Shown in pieces: positions 52,928 through 62,384 of a stretch of DNA of 64,000 nt; position 1 is the stretch's first letter; every line of letters starts with the position of its first letter. This stretch comes from Bdellovibrio bacteriovorus. GTDB lineage: Bacteria; Bdellovibrionota; Bdellovibrionia; Bdellovibrionales; Bdellovibrionaceae. Location: NCBI RefSeq assembly GCF_001592735.1, contig NZ_LUKE01000002.1:269836-333835 (forward strand), given 5' to 3'. Position numbers and translations under genes: made by a program. The notes beneath the pieces are model-generated. The model saw only the letters and a program-made list of their open reading frames with translations, ran no database searches and was not told the origin of the DNA.

Positions 52928-55845
52928 TACACTTGAGCTCCGGCACCTAATTCACGTGCCACTTCTTTCTTAACGAAAGCTTCCATCATATCGCCGACTT
53001 TAACGTCATTGTAGTTTTCAATGCCGACACCGCACTCATAGCCTTGGGCCACTTCTTTAGCATCGTCTTTGAAACGTTTAAGCGAAGAGATTTTTCCTTC
53101 GTAGATAATTTTATTTTCACGAAGCAAACGGATTTGGTTATTACGTTGGATTTTTCCGTCAATGACGAAGCAACCCGCGATAGTTCCGACTTTAGGCACG
53201 CTGAAGGTATTACGAACTTCAACACGACCCATAACTTCTTCCACGATATCCGGAGTCAACATACCCGCCATCGCGGCTTTGATTTGATCCATCAATTCGT
53301 AAACGATTGAGTAAGTACGGATATCCACACCCATTTGCTTAGCTTTAGCTTGCGCGCCTAAGTCCGGTCTGACATTGAAACCAATAACGATACCTTTTGC
53401 GGTGTTCGCCAAAGTCACGTCACCCTCGTTGATACCACCCACAGCCGAGTGGATAACGCGTGCTTTCACTTCCGGAGTTGAAACCTTAGCAAGCATTCCG
53501 TTGATGGCCTCTAAAGATCCATGAACGTCGGCTTTCAATACGATCGCCAACTCTTTCACGTCTCCCGATTTCACTTTTGAGAAAATATCCTCTAAAGACA
53601 TTTTCGCATTCGGAGTTGCTGAAGACTTCTCTGCTTGTTCTTTTCTTAAAGTAGAAACTTCCACGGCCGTGGCTTCATCTTTGACGATGTCAAACTTATC
53701 GCCCGCAGCTGGAACAGCCTCAAGTCCCAACACTTCGACGGGAAGACCCGGGCCGACAGATTGAACTCTTTCGCCTTTATCATTAGTCAATGAACGAACG
53801 CGGCCTTTCATATGACCAGCAACGATGTATTGACCCACTTCAACAGTTCCATCTTTAACCAGCAATGTTGCCACAGGCCCTTTGCCTTTTTCCATTTTCG
53901 CTTCGATCACAAGACCTGTGCCCGAACGTTTTGGATTGGCTTTAAGCTCTGCAACCTCTGCTAACAACTTCACTTGCTCAAGCAATTCTTTGATACCAGT
54001 TTTTTTCAACGCTGAAACTTCAGCGAAGATGGTGTTACCACCCCACTCTTCCGGAACGATTTGCAGCTCTGTTAATTGCTGCTTAATGCGATCTGGATTT
54101 GCACCCGGTTTATCCATCTTGTTGACCGCTACGATCATCGGAACGCCAGCGGCTTTCGCGTGATTCACGGCTTCTTGAGTTTGCGGCATCATACCGTCAT
54201 CGGCAGCCACCACGATAATTGCGATGTCTGTCGCATTCGCCCCGCGCGCACGCATCGCCGTAAAGGCTTCATGGCCCGGAGTATCTAGGAATGTAATTAA
54301 ACTGCCGTCTTCTAATTTAACACTGTAAGCACCAATGTGCTGAGTGATACCGCCAGCTTCACCCGCCGCCACGTCGGCATTGCGGATCGCATCCAACAAT
54401 GATGTTTTACCGTGGTCGACGTGACCCATAACAGTCACAACCGGAGGACGAATGATGCTTTCTGCCTCAAGATCACCGAAAGCGGTTTCTTCGGCACGAG
54501 CATCAGCCGTCTTAAAGACGTTTTCGGCTTCCCACTTAAATTCCGGTACAATCAAGGCGATCGTATCAAAATCTAAATCGGTATTCATGTTCGCCATAAC
54601 ACCATTTTGCATAAGGACTTTAACTAATTGAGGAGCTTTTACGCCCATCTCCATCGCTAAATCCGAAAGCTTCATAGTGTTATTAACTTTCACCACACGC
54701 TTATGTGCAGCGGCGACAGTGATTTGCGTTTTAGCGCCACCAGCCATCGCGATTTTTTTCTTTTTAGGTTGGAAGACCATCTCACGCTTACGGAAATCCG
54801 TGGCGTTAAAGACCTTTACTTCTTCTTCCTTCTCTTTTTCTTTTTCACGACCCGCACCGAAACCACCAGCTCCGGCAGGACTTGGAGTGACGGCCTTTTT
54901 ACGGCGATCAAAATCACGCGAACGATCATCACCTACCGGCATCGGCTCAGGAGCGGATTGCGCGATAAAACCGGTACGGATGTTACGAGTGGGAGCTCCA
55001 CCCGCTGGACGATTGAAACCGCCAGGACGAGGAGCGCCCGAATTAAATCCACCTTGCGGGCGATCGCCACCGCGATCTCCACCCGGCCCACCACGGAATC
55101 CACCTTGCGGACGGTCTCCTTGAGGGCGCTGTGGAGCTTGCGTTTGCACGCGAGAAAGGTCCATACGGCCGATAATATTTCTTTTCGGAGCCGAGGCTGG
55201 AGTGGAAGAGCTTGCGACTCCGCTTGTTCCCACCACGACTTCTTTTTTACGTGCTTGAGGAGCTGGCGCAGCCGGGGCTGGAGCTTCAGGCGCAGGAGCT
55301 GCTTCTTTGGCAGCGACAGGTTCTGCTTTCGCCTTTACTTCCGGAGCCGGGGCCGCAACTGGAGCTTCTTCTTTAGCAACCACTTTTGTCGTGGGAGCTT
55401 TTTCAACGACAGCGGCTGACGCTGCAACGTCTGCTTCTTCCTCGACCTCTTTGGCTGCTGTTTTCTTAACAACAACACGAGTGGTCTTAGGAGCTGACTC
55501 CTCAGCCTCTTCAGCTTCGGTCGCTTTAGCCGCTTTCGGAGCTTCTTCATCTTTTTTGCGACGAACAACCGTCGACTTCGCCGGAGCTGCCGCCGCAGAT
55601 GCGGCTTCAGTTTCTGCCGCGGCCTTTTTAGGTGCCGCTTTACGAGTCGCCGCTTTTTTCGGCTTAGCTTCAGGTGCTGGAGAGTCTCCACCACTTAGTT
55701 TGATTTTAATTTGCTCTAGAACCTCTGGTTCTAGCTCTGCCATGTGACTTTTCACTGGCAAGTGCCACTCACGGATCTTGTCCATAAGGGCTAGCGGGGT
55801 CATCCCGACTTCTTTTGCAAATTCAAAAACCTTTGGATTACTCAA
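52927..55845 (-). CDS. infB: Translation initiation factor IF-2
   Basis: 972-residue GTPase that places initiator tRNA on the 30S subunit. An IF2_N domain ([18 protein letters not shown]) is followed by a long Ala/Lys/Glu/Pro- and Gly/Arg-rich linker (about 50-370) and a second IF2_N domain. G1 ([10 protein letters not shown]) is near residue 473, followed by G3 (DTPGHEAF) and G4 (NKMD), then domains II-IV. The repetitive linker creates long artefactual open frames on the other strand. Part of rimP-nusA-infB-rbfA-truB. Confidence 0.97.
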   Translation of the reverse strand: MSNPKVFEFAKEVGMTPLALMDKIREWHLPVKSHMAELEPEVLEQIKIKLSGGDSPAPEAKPKKAATRKAAPKKAAAETEAASAAAAPAKSTVVRRKKDEEAPKAAKATEAEEAEESAPKTTRVVVKKTAAKEVEEEADVAASAAVVEKAPTTKVVAKEEAPVAAPAPEVKAKAEPVAAKEAAPAPEAPAPAAPAPQARKKEVVVGTSGVASSSTPASAPKRNIIGRMDLSRVQTQAPQRPQGDRPQGGFRGGPGGDRGGDRPQGGFNSGAPRPGGFNRPAGGAPTRNIRTGFIAQSAPEPMPVGDDRSRDFDRRKKAVTPSPAGAGGFGAGREKEKEKEEEVKVFNATDFRKREMVFQPKKKKIAMAGGAKTQITVAAAHKRVVKVNNTMKLSDLAMEMGVKAPQLVKVLMQNGVMANMNTDLDFDTIALIVPEFKWEAENVFKTADARAEETAFGDLEAESIIRPPVVTVMGHVDHGKTSLLDAIRNADVAAGEAGGITQHIGAYSVKLEDGSLITFLDTPGHEAFTAMRARGANATDIAIIVVAADDGMMPQTQEAVNHAKAAGVPMIVAVNKMDKPGANPDRIKQQLTELQIVPEEWGGNTIFAEVSALKKTGIKELLEQVKLLAEVAELKANPKRSGTGLVIEAKMEKGKGPVATLLVKDGTVEVGQYIVAGHMKGRVRSLTNDKGERVQSVGPGLPVEVLGLEAVPAAGDKFDIVKDEATAVEVSTLRKEQAEKSSATPNAKMSLEDIFSKVKSGDVKELAIVLKADVHGSLEAINGMLAKVSTPEVKARVIHSAVGGINEGDVTLANTAKGIVIGFNVRPDLGAQAKAKQMGVDIRTYSIVYELMDQIKAAMAGMLTPDIVEEVMGRVEVRNTFSVPKVGTIAGCFVIDGKIQRNNQIRLLRENKIIYEGKISSLKRFKDDAKEVAQGYECGVGIENYNDVKVGDMMEAFVKKEVARELGAGAQV

Positions 55846-55894
55846 TTTGATATCTCCTTGCTGCTTCAGCTAGCGCTCTGCCGGCATCCGCCGC

Positions 55895-57289
55895 TTATTC
55901 TTCATCCTGCTGAGCATTCAATTTTGAAAGCTCTTGCTTCAGAAGAAGGTCCGCTTGTTCTTTAGCGGAAGTATTCGATTTAGTTTCTTTAGCAGCTGTT
56001 GGTGCCGTCGGTACCGGCACGCCATCAGCTTCATATTTCGCGACCAAAGCTTTGGCTTCATTTGCCAATTTTTCAGCTTTATCTGGATCATCATATCCTG
56101 GAATCGTCATCAACTCTTCAACGCGCGCTGAGGCCACCGCTTGGAATGAACCAAAGCCGGATTGGAAGATGTTTTGCGCCATGGTTTCGCTCATGCCTGG
56201 GATCAACATCAAGTTGAAGATGGATTCCGCAGTACGAGACGAAGCTGATGATTCAGAAATGATATCCAATTTCCAAGTTGTCAGTTTTGCTGCCAAACGC
56301 ACGTTTTGACCACGTTTACCGATGGCTAGTGACAATTGAGAATCTGGAACCACGATTTCCATTTCGCGATTCGCATCATCCATGAAGACACGGCTGATTT
56401 CCGCTGGAGCCAAAGCATTACACGCAAAACGCGTAATATCTTCGTCCCAAGGAACGATATCGATTTTTTCACCACGAAGTTCTTGTACGATGTTTTGTAC
56501 ACGAGAACCCTTCATACCAACGCAAGCTCCTACGGGATCTACCGAGTTGTCGTTAGAACGAACTGCGATTTTTGCACGCTGTCCCGGTTCACGAGCCGCG
56601 GCCATGACTTCCACGACGCCGTCATAGATTTCTGGAACTTCCATTTCAAAAAGTTTCATCAAATAACGTTCATCAGCGCGAGACATAATGATCTGAGGAC
56701 CCCGAGTTGTTTGACGAACTTCCGACAAATAACCTTGGATACGATCGCCGGGTTTGTATTGCTCACCTGGGATTTGTTCACGAGGTGGGATGTAAGCTTC
56801 CGTACGGCCCAAATCGACAACAATCGCGCCTTTTTCCACGCGGCGAGCGATGCCCGACGCGATCTCGCCTTTTCTTTCTTCAAATTCATTGAAGATGATG
56901 TTGCGTTCCGCATCACGGACTTTTTGCATGATGATTTGTTTTGCCGTTTGCGCGGCAATACGACCTAAATCGGTCGCTTCCATCTTAATACCGATAGAAT
57001 CATCAAGTTGCACGTTGGGATCTAGTTTTTGGGCCTCGTCATAAGGAATTTCAACTTCTTCATCCACGAATTTTTCACGAGGAACAACTTCTTTAAACTC
57101 AAAAAGTTCAACTTCACCAGTCTCTTCGTTGTAAGCCGCTTCGATTTCACGGTACGTGCCGTATTTTTTGCGAGCTGCTACAAGCATTCCTTGAGTGATC
57201 GCGTCGATAACAATTTGCTTATCGATACCTTTGTCTTTACCAACTTGTTCGATCACTTTGGAAAGATCTGAAAACATATTTTCAGCCAT
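55895..57289 (-). CDS. nusA: Transcription termination/antitermination protein NusA
   Basis: 464-residue RNA polymerase-binding factor. The N-terminal domain (DLSKVIEQVGKDKGIDKQIV) is followed by an S1 domain (about 135-200), two KH domains (GACVGMKGSRVQNIV, AIGKRGQNVRLAAKLT) and one helix-hairpin-helix-rich C-terminal segment (IPGMSETMAQNIF, TIPGYDDPDKAEKLA). A short Pro/Ala/Thr-rich tail ends it. It follows rimP by 15 bases and precedes infB by 49. Confidence 0.96.
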   Translation of the reverse strand: MAENMFSDLSKVIEQVGKDKGIDKQIVIDAITQGMLVAARKKYGTYREIEAAYNEETGEVELFEFKEVVPREKFVDEEVEIPYDEAQKLDPNVQLDDSIGIKMEATDLGRIAAQTAKQIIMQKVRDAERNIIFNEFEERKGEIASGIARRVEKGAIVVDLGRTEAYIPPREQIPGEQYKPGDRIQGYLSEVRQTTRGPQIIMSRADERYLMKLFEMEVPEIYDGVVEVMAAAREPGQRAKIAVRSNDNSVDPVGACVGMKGSRVQNIVQELRGEKIDIVPWDEDITRFACNALAPAEISRVFMDDANREMEIVVPDSQLSLAIGKRGQNVRLAAKLTTWKLDIISESSASSRTAESIFNLMLIPGMSETMAQNIFQSGFGSFQAVASARVEELMTIPGYDDPDKAEKLANEAKALVAKYEADGVPVPTAPTAAKETKSNTSAKEQADLLLKQELSKLNAQQDEE

Positions 57290-57304
57290 GGTTATTCCCT
57301 CTCG

Positions 57305-57823
57305 TTACTTTTTTTGACCTTTAGTCATTTCAAAAATTACTTTAGCTTTGTCGATCATCGCGTACGGAATATTGATTTCCACATCTTTGATGACAAAACG
57401 GATGCCGTTATCATCTGCAGATTCCAATACGTCCTCTACAGTTTTTGCGGCTTTCCACTTCTTATCTTCAACACCAGCACTCTCCAATGATTTGGAGGTT
57501 TTGATATAAATCTTTTTGCCCACAGCTTTTTGGAAATGCCATGGTTTTGTGAGGTGACGCTCTAACCCCGGAGTAGAGACCTCCAAATTGTAGGCTTCAC
57601 CTGGAACAAGATCTTCTTGCGCATCCAAGATCTCATTCAAGCGGCGGGACACATTCGCGCAATCATCAAGCCCTACGCTGCCGTCATCTTTATCGATGTA
57701 CAAACGGAGAGTACGTCCCTTACCAATTCCGACAAACTCAATATCATATAAAACACAGGATTCTTGCGCAGCTATATCGCGCACAATTGCTTCAAGCTTA
57801 TCCATCCACGCCATTTCTGACAT
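57305..57823 (-). CDS. rimP: Ribosome maturation factor RimP
   Basis: 172-residue factor for 30S assembly and the usual first gene of the nusA-infB operon. Recognisable core: LYDIEFVGIGKGRTLRLYIDKDDGSVGLDDCANVSRRLNEIL and YNLEVSTPGLERHLTKPWHF, with a C-terminal RimP-C barrel (KAAKTVEDVLESADDNG). It starts at ATG 57823 behind AGGAG. The 257 bases upstream contain the terminator of the next operon. Confidence 0.95.
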   Translation of the reverse strand: MSEMAWMDKLEAIVRDIAAQESCVLYDIEFVGIGKGRTLRLYIDKDDGSVGLDDCANVSRRLNEILDAQEDLVPGEAYNLEVSTPGLERHLTKPWHFQKAVGKKIYIKTSKSLESAGVEDKKWKAAKTVEDVLESADDNGIRFVIKDVEINIPYAMIDKAKVIFEMTKGQKK

Positions 57824-57977
57824 AACTAGATCGTCTCCTAGAGTTAACTTTCCCTACGAAACATCCGTGCTCTGTAAGAAAACGCTATACGCGACTGGAC
57901 GGAGTCCAATCCACAAGAAGAAGTATGTGGGCTGAAAAGTAGAACTGGTCAAAGACCCTTTGTACCCGTCCGGGCGC

Positions 57978-58003
57978 AAAAAAAATGGGCCTGCTGGGCC
58001 CAT
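57978..58003 (-). terminator. Terminator of the acetyltransferase operon
   Basis: On the minus strand ATGGGCC and GGCCCAT form a seven-base stem with a five-base loop followed by eight T residues, about 78 bases after the acetyltransferase stop and upstream of rimP. Confidence 0.9.
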
Positions 58004-58080
58004 CGAACGTCTCTGAAATTAGCAAAAAAAACCAGAGGAAGCAAGGATTTATCTTAGCTGACAAAGCCGCACCCTAGACT

Positions 58081-58518
58081 CTAGGCCCGCGAGTACAACA
58101 CCGCCGTGCCCCCGTCCTTATAATAGCGAGGTCGCCTTCGTGTTTCCTTAAACCCCAGTTTTTCATAGAGTTTTTGCGCTGCTACGTTTTCTTCATGCAC
58201 CTCAAGCCACAACTGTCGCTCTTGACCTTTTGCGTTAATCAAGTGGTCAAACAGAAACTCCATATACCCCTGACGCCGATACCCCGGGTGCGTGGCCACC
58301 AAAGAAATCTCCCAGACCCCAGGAAGCTCGCGATACAAAACCACGCCCGCAAGAACTTCGCCTTCAAAAACCCCTAAGATTTCCGCCGAGGCGATTTCGG
58401 GGTCGAGCAATTCATCGGGCCAGTAAAATGCCGCGACCATGCCTTGCTCATGGTGAATAGCGCCCACCAAAGATTTAATCTTGGGCTTGTGAGAGATATT
58501 TAAGACTTCAACATGCAT
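58081..58518 (-). CDS. GNAT-family N-acetyltransferase (RimI-like)
   Basis: 145-residue acetyltransferase. The acetyl-CoA-binding motif is VATHPGYRRQGYMEFLFDHLI. Preceding strands (EGEVLAGVVLYRELPGVWEISLV) and following motif B (LWLEVHEENVAAQKLYEKLGFKETRRRPRYY) match RimI-type enzymes that acetylate ribosomal protein S18. The substrate cannot be proven, since RimI-like proteins vary. It starts three bases after the stop of the SurA-like gene. Confidence 0.85.
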   Translation of the reverse strand: MHVEVLNISHKPKIKSLVGAIHHEQGMVAAFYWPDELLDPEIASAEILGVFEGEVLAGVVLYRELPGVWEISLVATHPGYRRQGYMEFLFDHLINAKGQERQLWLEVHEENVAAQKLYEKLGFKETRRRPRYYKDGGTAVLYSRA

Positions 58519-58521
58519 GCT

Positions 58522-59163
58522 CTAAGGTTCCGCAACGAAGGTGCGCACGCGATATTTTCGTTTGATCACTTCAAACCAAGAGCGGATGCGCTCTTCAAGC
58601 TGCTGTTGCGCCAGATAAGTTTTGATATTGTCTTTAAAAGAATCAAACGACGAGGAGCCAAACTTCACTCGGTTGCGCTCGTAATAATCTTGCGCCTCTT
58701 GATCGGTAATAATTCCTGACATCGAACTGGTTTTAAATTTCAAAAAACTTTTCGCCATCAGTTTGCGAGTCGTAAAAGTTTTTAATTCTTGCGCGGACAC
58801 CTCAAGCTCATTCCAATATGCACGACCCGCCACCATTTTTTCAACTTGCGCGACCGCCGCATTCACTTCTTCGCTAGAAATATTAGCAACATTAAAATTT
58901 TCGGCCTCGATAGCCACGACAGCCTCTAACAAAACCGCGGTAACGGCGGTACGGAAATCGGGGTTACCGGGACGCGTTTCATTTAAACTTTTTGCTGGCG
59001 ATTTCGGCGAAGGAAACAAAACCCCTTCAATAGCCATAGCAATTTGCACTTCACGACTTGTAACCACGTGATCGGACACCTGTCCCACGGTCTGGGTTAC
59101 CAAAGTCGCGGCCGTCGCCACCTGGAATGTGATTAAAATAAAAAAGCCCGCCAGAAAATTCAT
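58522..59163 (-). CDS. Exported SurA-like chaperone without PPIase domain
   Basis: The start at ATG 59163 gives an immediate signal peptide (MNFLAGFFILITFQVATA^ATLV) and 213 residues; the frame is open 12 codons further. VTQTVGQVSDHVVTSREVQIAMAIEGVLF resembles the beginning of SurA/PrsA-type N-terminal domains, and the helical rest (ISSEEVNAAVAQVEKMV, ITDQEAQDYYERNRVKFG) matches their chaperone core. No parvulin-like PPIase domain is present, so it would be a holdase-like periplasmic protein. It is translated just ahead of the acetyltransferase. Confidence 0.72.
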   Translation of the reverse strand: MNFLAGFFILITFQVATAATLVTQTVGQVSDHVVTSREVQIAMAIEGVLFPSPKSPAKSLNETRPGNPDFRTAVTAVLLEAVVAIEAENFNVANISSEEVNAAVAQVEKMVAGRAYWNELEVSAQELKTFTTRKLMAKSFLKFKTSSMSGIITDQEAQDYYERNRVKFGSSSFDSFKDNIKTYLAQQQLEERIRSWFEVIKRKYRVRTFVAEP

Positions 59164-59212
59164 ACTTAAACTATGACCTAGGAGCGCCTTGTCTAGCAAG
59201 GACTTAGACGTG

Positions 59213-59244
59213 AAAAAAGCCTCCTCCCAAATTTAGGAAGAGGC
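59213..59244 (-). terminator. Terminator of the Gly-Tyr barrel gene
   Basis: On the minus strand GCCTCTTCCT and GGGAGGAGGC form a near-perfect ten-base stem with a six-base loop followed by six T residues, 81 bases past the stop. Confidence 0.92.
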
Positions 59245-59325
59245 TTAACCACTGAGGACTTACATTATTAATTAAAACTGCTTCAGCCTGCGCGCCACTG
59301 GCGCTTCGGCTCTGCGGCCGTAGGC

Positions 59326-60558
59326 CTAAAAGTTCACTTTACCTGCAATAGACATTACGTAGTATTGCAATTTTTCGATCGGAGTACCGTAGCCAGTACC
59401 AGATCTCCAAGTGTTGCCACCGTTAACGCGGCTTGAAAGATTCCACATATAACGGAAATCTAAACCGATCGCGTACTTCGGAGAGAACTCTAGATCCGCA
59501 CCAACAAGTGTACCTACGTCGATCGCATGTGAACTTGCAGTTGTATCATTTTGAATTCCTGTGATGTTATTCCAAGAAAATTGTCTGTAAGAATAAGCGA
59601 CCACACCGCCGAATACGGGTTTGATCACGCCCGAGAACAATTGAACTTTCGCCGCCAATTGACCCGAGTATTGTCTTACGTCTACTGTATCTGGAACAAA
59701 GTATCCGTTGTTGTAGCCATAGCCATAGCCGTAGCCATAACCGTAATTACCGCCGGTAGGGTAACCTTGACCTTCAACGGTGTAGTTAGAATACAAGAAA
59801 GATCCTTCAACTACGAAGTTATCAAACTTAGTACCTACGGCCACACCCAGGGCATAGTTCCCTTTAACGTCTTTAGCGTCTGGATAGTCACCGATACCCA
59901 AAAGACCGGCGATATATTTTTGCTCTGTTGGAGCTACCATCGCGTCTTCTTCCGCTTTTAACGCCGCCGTGATTTCTTCTCGAACGATGTCACGCGTGTT
60001 TTCTTTTGGTTCTTCTACTTTTTGTACAGGAGCTGGAGCTTGCTGAACAATAATAGGTTGAACTTGTTGAACCGGAACAACTTGCTGAGGTTGTTGCTGG
60101 TTATTCATATTATCAAATTTATCGCCGAACAAAACGTTGGCACGTTTTCTCTCGTCTTCCATACGAGATTGCTCAAGCTTTTCAACGATACGTTGTTCTG
60201 TCGCCGTCTCTGCATCTTGACGAGCGCGACGGATTTGTTCCGCACGTGACTCCGTCAACGGAGAAGCTTCAATAACAGTCGTAGGCTGTTTTTGAACTTG
60301 AGATTGTTGCAACTGCGCATTCGCGTTGGCATTGGAAGTCGGTGTCGCCTGATTTAAAATATAAATCGGCTGACCGCTGACAGGTGCCGAGTTGGCAATT
60401 CCTGCACTGGGCGCAGTTGTTGGTGAAGCCGCTTGCGTCGAGCTTGCACCGGAATACATTTGGTCAAGCTCCGCATCAACGTCGCTTTCCACACTTTGCG
60501 CGATCGCGAATGTAGGCGCGATGCTCAAAGCAGCAAGTATATAGAAATACTTTTTCAT
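59326..60558 (-). CDS. Outer-membrane barrel protein with Gly-Tyr repeat
   Basis: 410 residues. ATG 60558 is preceded by GAGGAG; the open frame runs nine codons further. A signal peptide ends at AIAQ. Residues about 20-200 are Ala/Gln/Pro-rich with coiled-coil stretches (RIVEKLEQSRMEDERKRAN) and a Gln/Val/Pro-rich linker, perhaps spanning the periplasm. The C-terminal half (about 210-410) looks like an eight-strand barrel (YALGVAVGTKFDNFVVEGSFLYSNYTV ... YYVMSIAGKVNF), ending in Phe. A run of five Gly-Tyr pairs sits in one loop. Function unknown. Confidence 0.82.
   Translation of the reverse strand: MKKYFYILAALSIAPTFAIAQSVESDVDAELDQMYSGASSTQAASPTTAPSAGIANSAPVSGQPIYILNQATPTSNANANAQLQQSQVQKQPTTVIEASPLTESRAEQIRRARQDAETATEQRIVEKLEQSRMEDERKRANVLFGDKFDNMNNQQQPQQVVPVQQVQPIIVQQAPAPVQKVEEPKENTRDIVREEITAALKAEEDAMVAPTEQKYIAGLLGIGDYPDAKDVKGNYALGVAVGTKFDNFVVEGSFLYSNYTVEGQGYPTGGNYGYGYGYGYGYNNGYFVPDTVDVRQYSGQLAAKVQLFSGVIKPVFGGVVAYSYRQFSWNNITGIQNDTTASSHAIDVGTLVGADLEFSPKYAIGLDFRYMWNLSSRVNGGNTWRSGTGYGTPIEKLQYYVMSIAGKVNF
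59711..59751 (-). repeat. In-frame six-base repeat coding for Gly-Tyr
   Basis: About five tandem six-base units, variants of TACGGT/TATGGC, encode alternating Tyr and Gly between two predicted strands of the barrel. The units differ at third positions. Confidence 0.75.
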
Positions 60559-60814
60559 AGGGTCTCCTCGTGGTACTGGTTTCAATAACCTTTTTAAGTC
60601 ACTGGCCAGTAAAGCAAGGCCAGTGCCAAGAAAGCCAAAAAAAGTCCCATCACCATAAGTGCTTGAATTAAAAAGATTTTTTACGTCTCAAGATGAAACA
60701 CCTTCGGGGTCCGCTGTTAACAAAAGTGACAACTCCCAGTACGATTTCTGAAATTCTTGCAAACGGGGTCGAAGGGCCACCGACTATTAAAAGACTATGG
60801 AAACTAAGCAGCAG

Positions 60815-60852
60815 AGAACCGTAGAACCGTAGAACCGTAGAACCGTAGAACC
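60815..60852. repeat. Tandem eight-base repeat
   Basis: The unit AGAACCGT occurs four times without change (60815-60846), followed by a partial copy. It is noncoding and lies 25 bases from the tRNA terminator. Confidence 0.95.
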
Positions 60853-60876
60853 CAACGCCGGAGTGCTAAGGACAAA

Positions 60877-60905
60877 TAAAAAAACCGCCAAAGGGCGGTT
60901 CTTTT
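60877..60905 (-). terminator. Terminator of tRNA-Leu, probably bidirectional
   Basis: AACCGCC and GGCGGTT form a seven-base stem with a four-base loop. On the minus strand a T-tract follows directly; the plus strand also has CTTTTT. It begins within a few bases of the tRNA 3' end. Confidence 0.9.
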
Positions 60906-60909
60906 TATT

Positions 60910-60995
60910 TGGTGCGGGTGGAGGGACTTGAACCCCCACGGACGTGAATCCAAGAGATTTTGAGTCTCTCGTGGCTACCATTACACCACACCCGC
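60910..60995 (-). tRNA. tRNA-Leu (anticodon CAA)
   Basis: The minus strand folds as a class II tRNA. The acceptor GCGGGTG pairs with CACCCGC, followed by discriminator A and an encoded CCA. The D-arm contains AATGGTAG. The anticodon stem AGAGA/TCTCT encloses the loop CTCAAAA, giving CAA, which reads UUG. A long variable arm of about 15 bases fits leucine. The T-arm is GGGGG-TTCAAGT-CCCTC. Confidence 0.95.
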
Positions 60996-61123
60996 GCGTG
61001 AGGAACCTTTGTACGTGAATGAAGGTCCTTTGCTCAAGCCAAAACGCACCGCACAATGCACGCTTATGCAGGTCGAGTTTTGGATTTATGACAGCATTCA
61101 TAAATACATATCGTTTTCTGCCA

Positions 61124-61173
61124 CTCCTTTAAGCGAACCTTCTTGTGATTAAGAAGATTCACACTTAAAGGAG
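61124..61173 (+). promoter_or_regulatory. Long leader hairpin masking the RBS of the sugar dehydrogenase gene
   Basis: CTCCTTTAAG (61124-61133) pairs perfectly with CTTAAAGGAG (61164-61173), which contains the ribosome-binding site. Inside, GAA/TTC (61135-61137 with 61158-61160) and CTTCTT/AAGAAG (61139-61144 with 61151-61156) extend the stem around a six-base loop. Total pairing is 19 base pairs with one mismatch and one small internal loop. No U-tract follows, so this is a candidate translational switch rather than a terminator. Confidence 0.75.
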
Positions 61174-61180
61174 GCTTTCG

Positions 61181-62380
61181 ATGCGCAATTTACTAATCAT
61201 CCTATTTGGCTTTGCTTTCGGGTTTATACTTTTAGCAGCCGCCCCGCCCACAAAAAAATCCAACGAGACTCCTCACCTAGTCGTTACCGACGTCTTAACG
61301 GCAAGGCAAAGTCCTTGGGATATGGCGTTTCTTCCCGACATGACCATGTTCTTCACCGAAAAATGCGAAGGGCTGTCCGTCCTTCATCCCGATGGCAGCA
61401 TCGACAGATTGTTTGGAACATCAGGTTCAGCGCTGGAAGCCACGGATTTATTTTGCGTCGGCCAATCCGGTATGAATGGCGTCACTTTAGATCCTGATTT
61501 TGCCAACAATCGATTCATTTATGTCTTTATGTCTTCCAACCTCTCCACCAACCCACGCACCAACCGCGTGATTCGCTTGGTGGTTGCTAACGACAATAAG
61601 GCCGTCTCGGATCGCGTGGATATCGTGACGGACATTGCATTTAAAGATCAACCCAACGCTTGGGGGGAAGCCGGATCGCACAGCGGAGGCCGCTTGCGCT
61701 TTGGACCCGATGGATATCTTTACATCACGACGGGTGACAATCACAACGGCACACTCCCCCAAGATCCCGCTCGTTTGGGGGGAAAGATTTTGCGCGTGGA
61801 TCGTGACGGTGTCGCCGCACCTGACAATGCCTTCCCGGCGGGAGGCGATATACGAATTTTCGCTTATGGTCTGCGCAATCCCCAAGGCATCACGTTTAAG
61901 CCTGGCTCGGGCCGCGCGATGATTGCCGAACACGGCCCTAATCATTCCGATGAAGTCACGGCCCTCACGAATGGCGGCAATGGCGGCTGGGATCCAAAAC
62001 CAGATCCCGGGGTTGTGTGCGCCGATGATTACTGTGGGTACATTTCAAACAAAGCTTCGGGCGAGTTAACGCCCATGACCGATGACACGAAATTTCCAGA
62101 CGCCATGAAACCCTTGTGGATCTTGCAAGACTCTCAAGGCATGGGACCGGCGACATTTATCACCGGAGCACAATGGAAGACGTGGGATGGAGCTTTGCTT
62201 ATTGGCGTTATGGCCGAAATGAAAGTGCATGCTTTAAACTTAAATGCCAATGACGAACTTATCGGGACAACCCCCATGGCTTTACCCGCCGTTCGTTACC
62301 GCAGTTTAGTGCAAGGACCCGATGGCAACTTATATGTGGCCACCGATGAAGGGCAAATTTTAAAGGTCACACCACAGTGA
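61181..62380 (+). CDS. PQQ-dependent aldose sugar dehydrogenase-like protein
   Basis: 399 residues. The N-terminus MRNLLIILFGFAFGFILLAAA is a signal peptide or anchor. The rest is a six-bladed GSDH/SGDH-type beta propeller: LTARQSPWDMAFLPD, GMNGVTLDPDFANNRFIYVF, GSHSGGRLRFGPDGYLYITTGDNHN, GGKILRVDRDG and YGLRNPQGITF with AEHGPNHSDEV. The His in GSHSGGRL and the Asp in TTGDNHN match active-site and calcium/PQQ positions of the family. It would oxidise sugars in the periplasm; the electron acceptor is not known and no PQQ biosynthesis gene is in the window. The RBS AAAGGAGG is strong but lies in a hairpin. Confidence 0.88.
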   Translation: MRNLLIILFGFAFGFILLAAAPPTKKSNETPHLVVTDVLTARQSPWDMAFLPDMTMFFTEKCEGLSVLHPDGSIDRLFGTSGSALEATDLFCVGQSGMNGVTLDPDFANNRFIYVFMSSNLSTNPRTNRVIRLVVANDNKAVSDRVDIVTDIAFKDQPNAWGEAGSHSGGRLRFGPDGYLYITTGDNHNGTLPQDPARLGGKILRVDRDGVAAPDNAFPAGGDIRIFAYGLRNPQGITFKPGSGRAMIAEHGPNHSDEVTALTNGGNGGWDPKPDPGVVCADDYCGYISNKASGELTPMTDDTKFPDAMKPLWILQDSQGMGPATFITGAQWKTWDGALLIGVMAEMKVHALNLNANDELIGTTPMALPAVRYRSLVQGPDGNLYVATDEGQILKVTPQ

Positions 62381-62384
62381 TATT

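Larger units (their letters stand above)
60559..60909. other. Intergenic region upstream of the Gly-Tyr barrel gene
   Basis: 351 bases without a protein gene. From left to right it holds the RBS of the barrel gene, an inverted repeat (CACTGGCC ... GGCCAGTG, 60600-60625), about 190 bases in which I see nothing, four and a half tandem copies of an eight-base unit (60815-60852) and the terminator of the tRNA gene. No clear promoter was recognised. Confidence 0.6.

Noticed and set aside
55307-55747. Ala/Ser-rich open frame opposite infB
   Set aside because: It is the complement of the Ala/Lys/Glu repeat linker of IF-2, which leaves several frames open by composition. It has no RBS and no recognisable domain.
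56336-56968. 210-residue open frame opposite nusA
   Set aside because: It is antisense to conserved S1/KH domains of NusA, its translation is of unusual composition, and it has no RBS or family match.
57841-57960. Promoter for rimP-nusA
   Set aside because: TTGACC occurs on the minus strand, but no acceptable -10 lies 16-18 bases away, so I do not list it.
60815-60852. Tandem repeat as a CRISPR array
   Set aside because: The unit is eight bases, copies are directly adjacent without spacers, and no cas gene is near.
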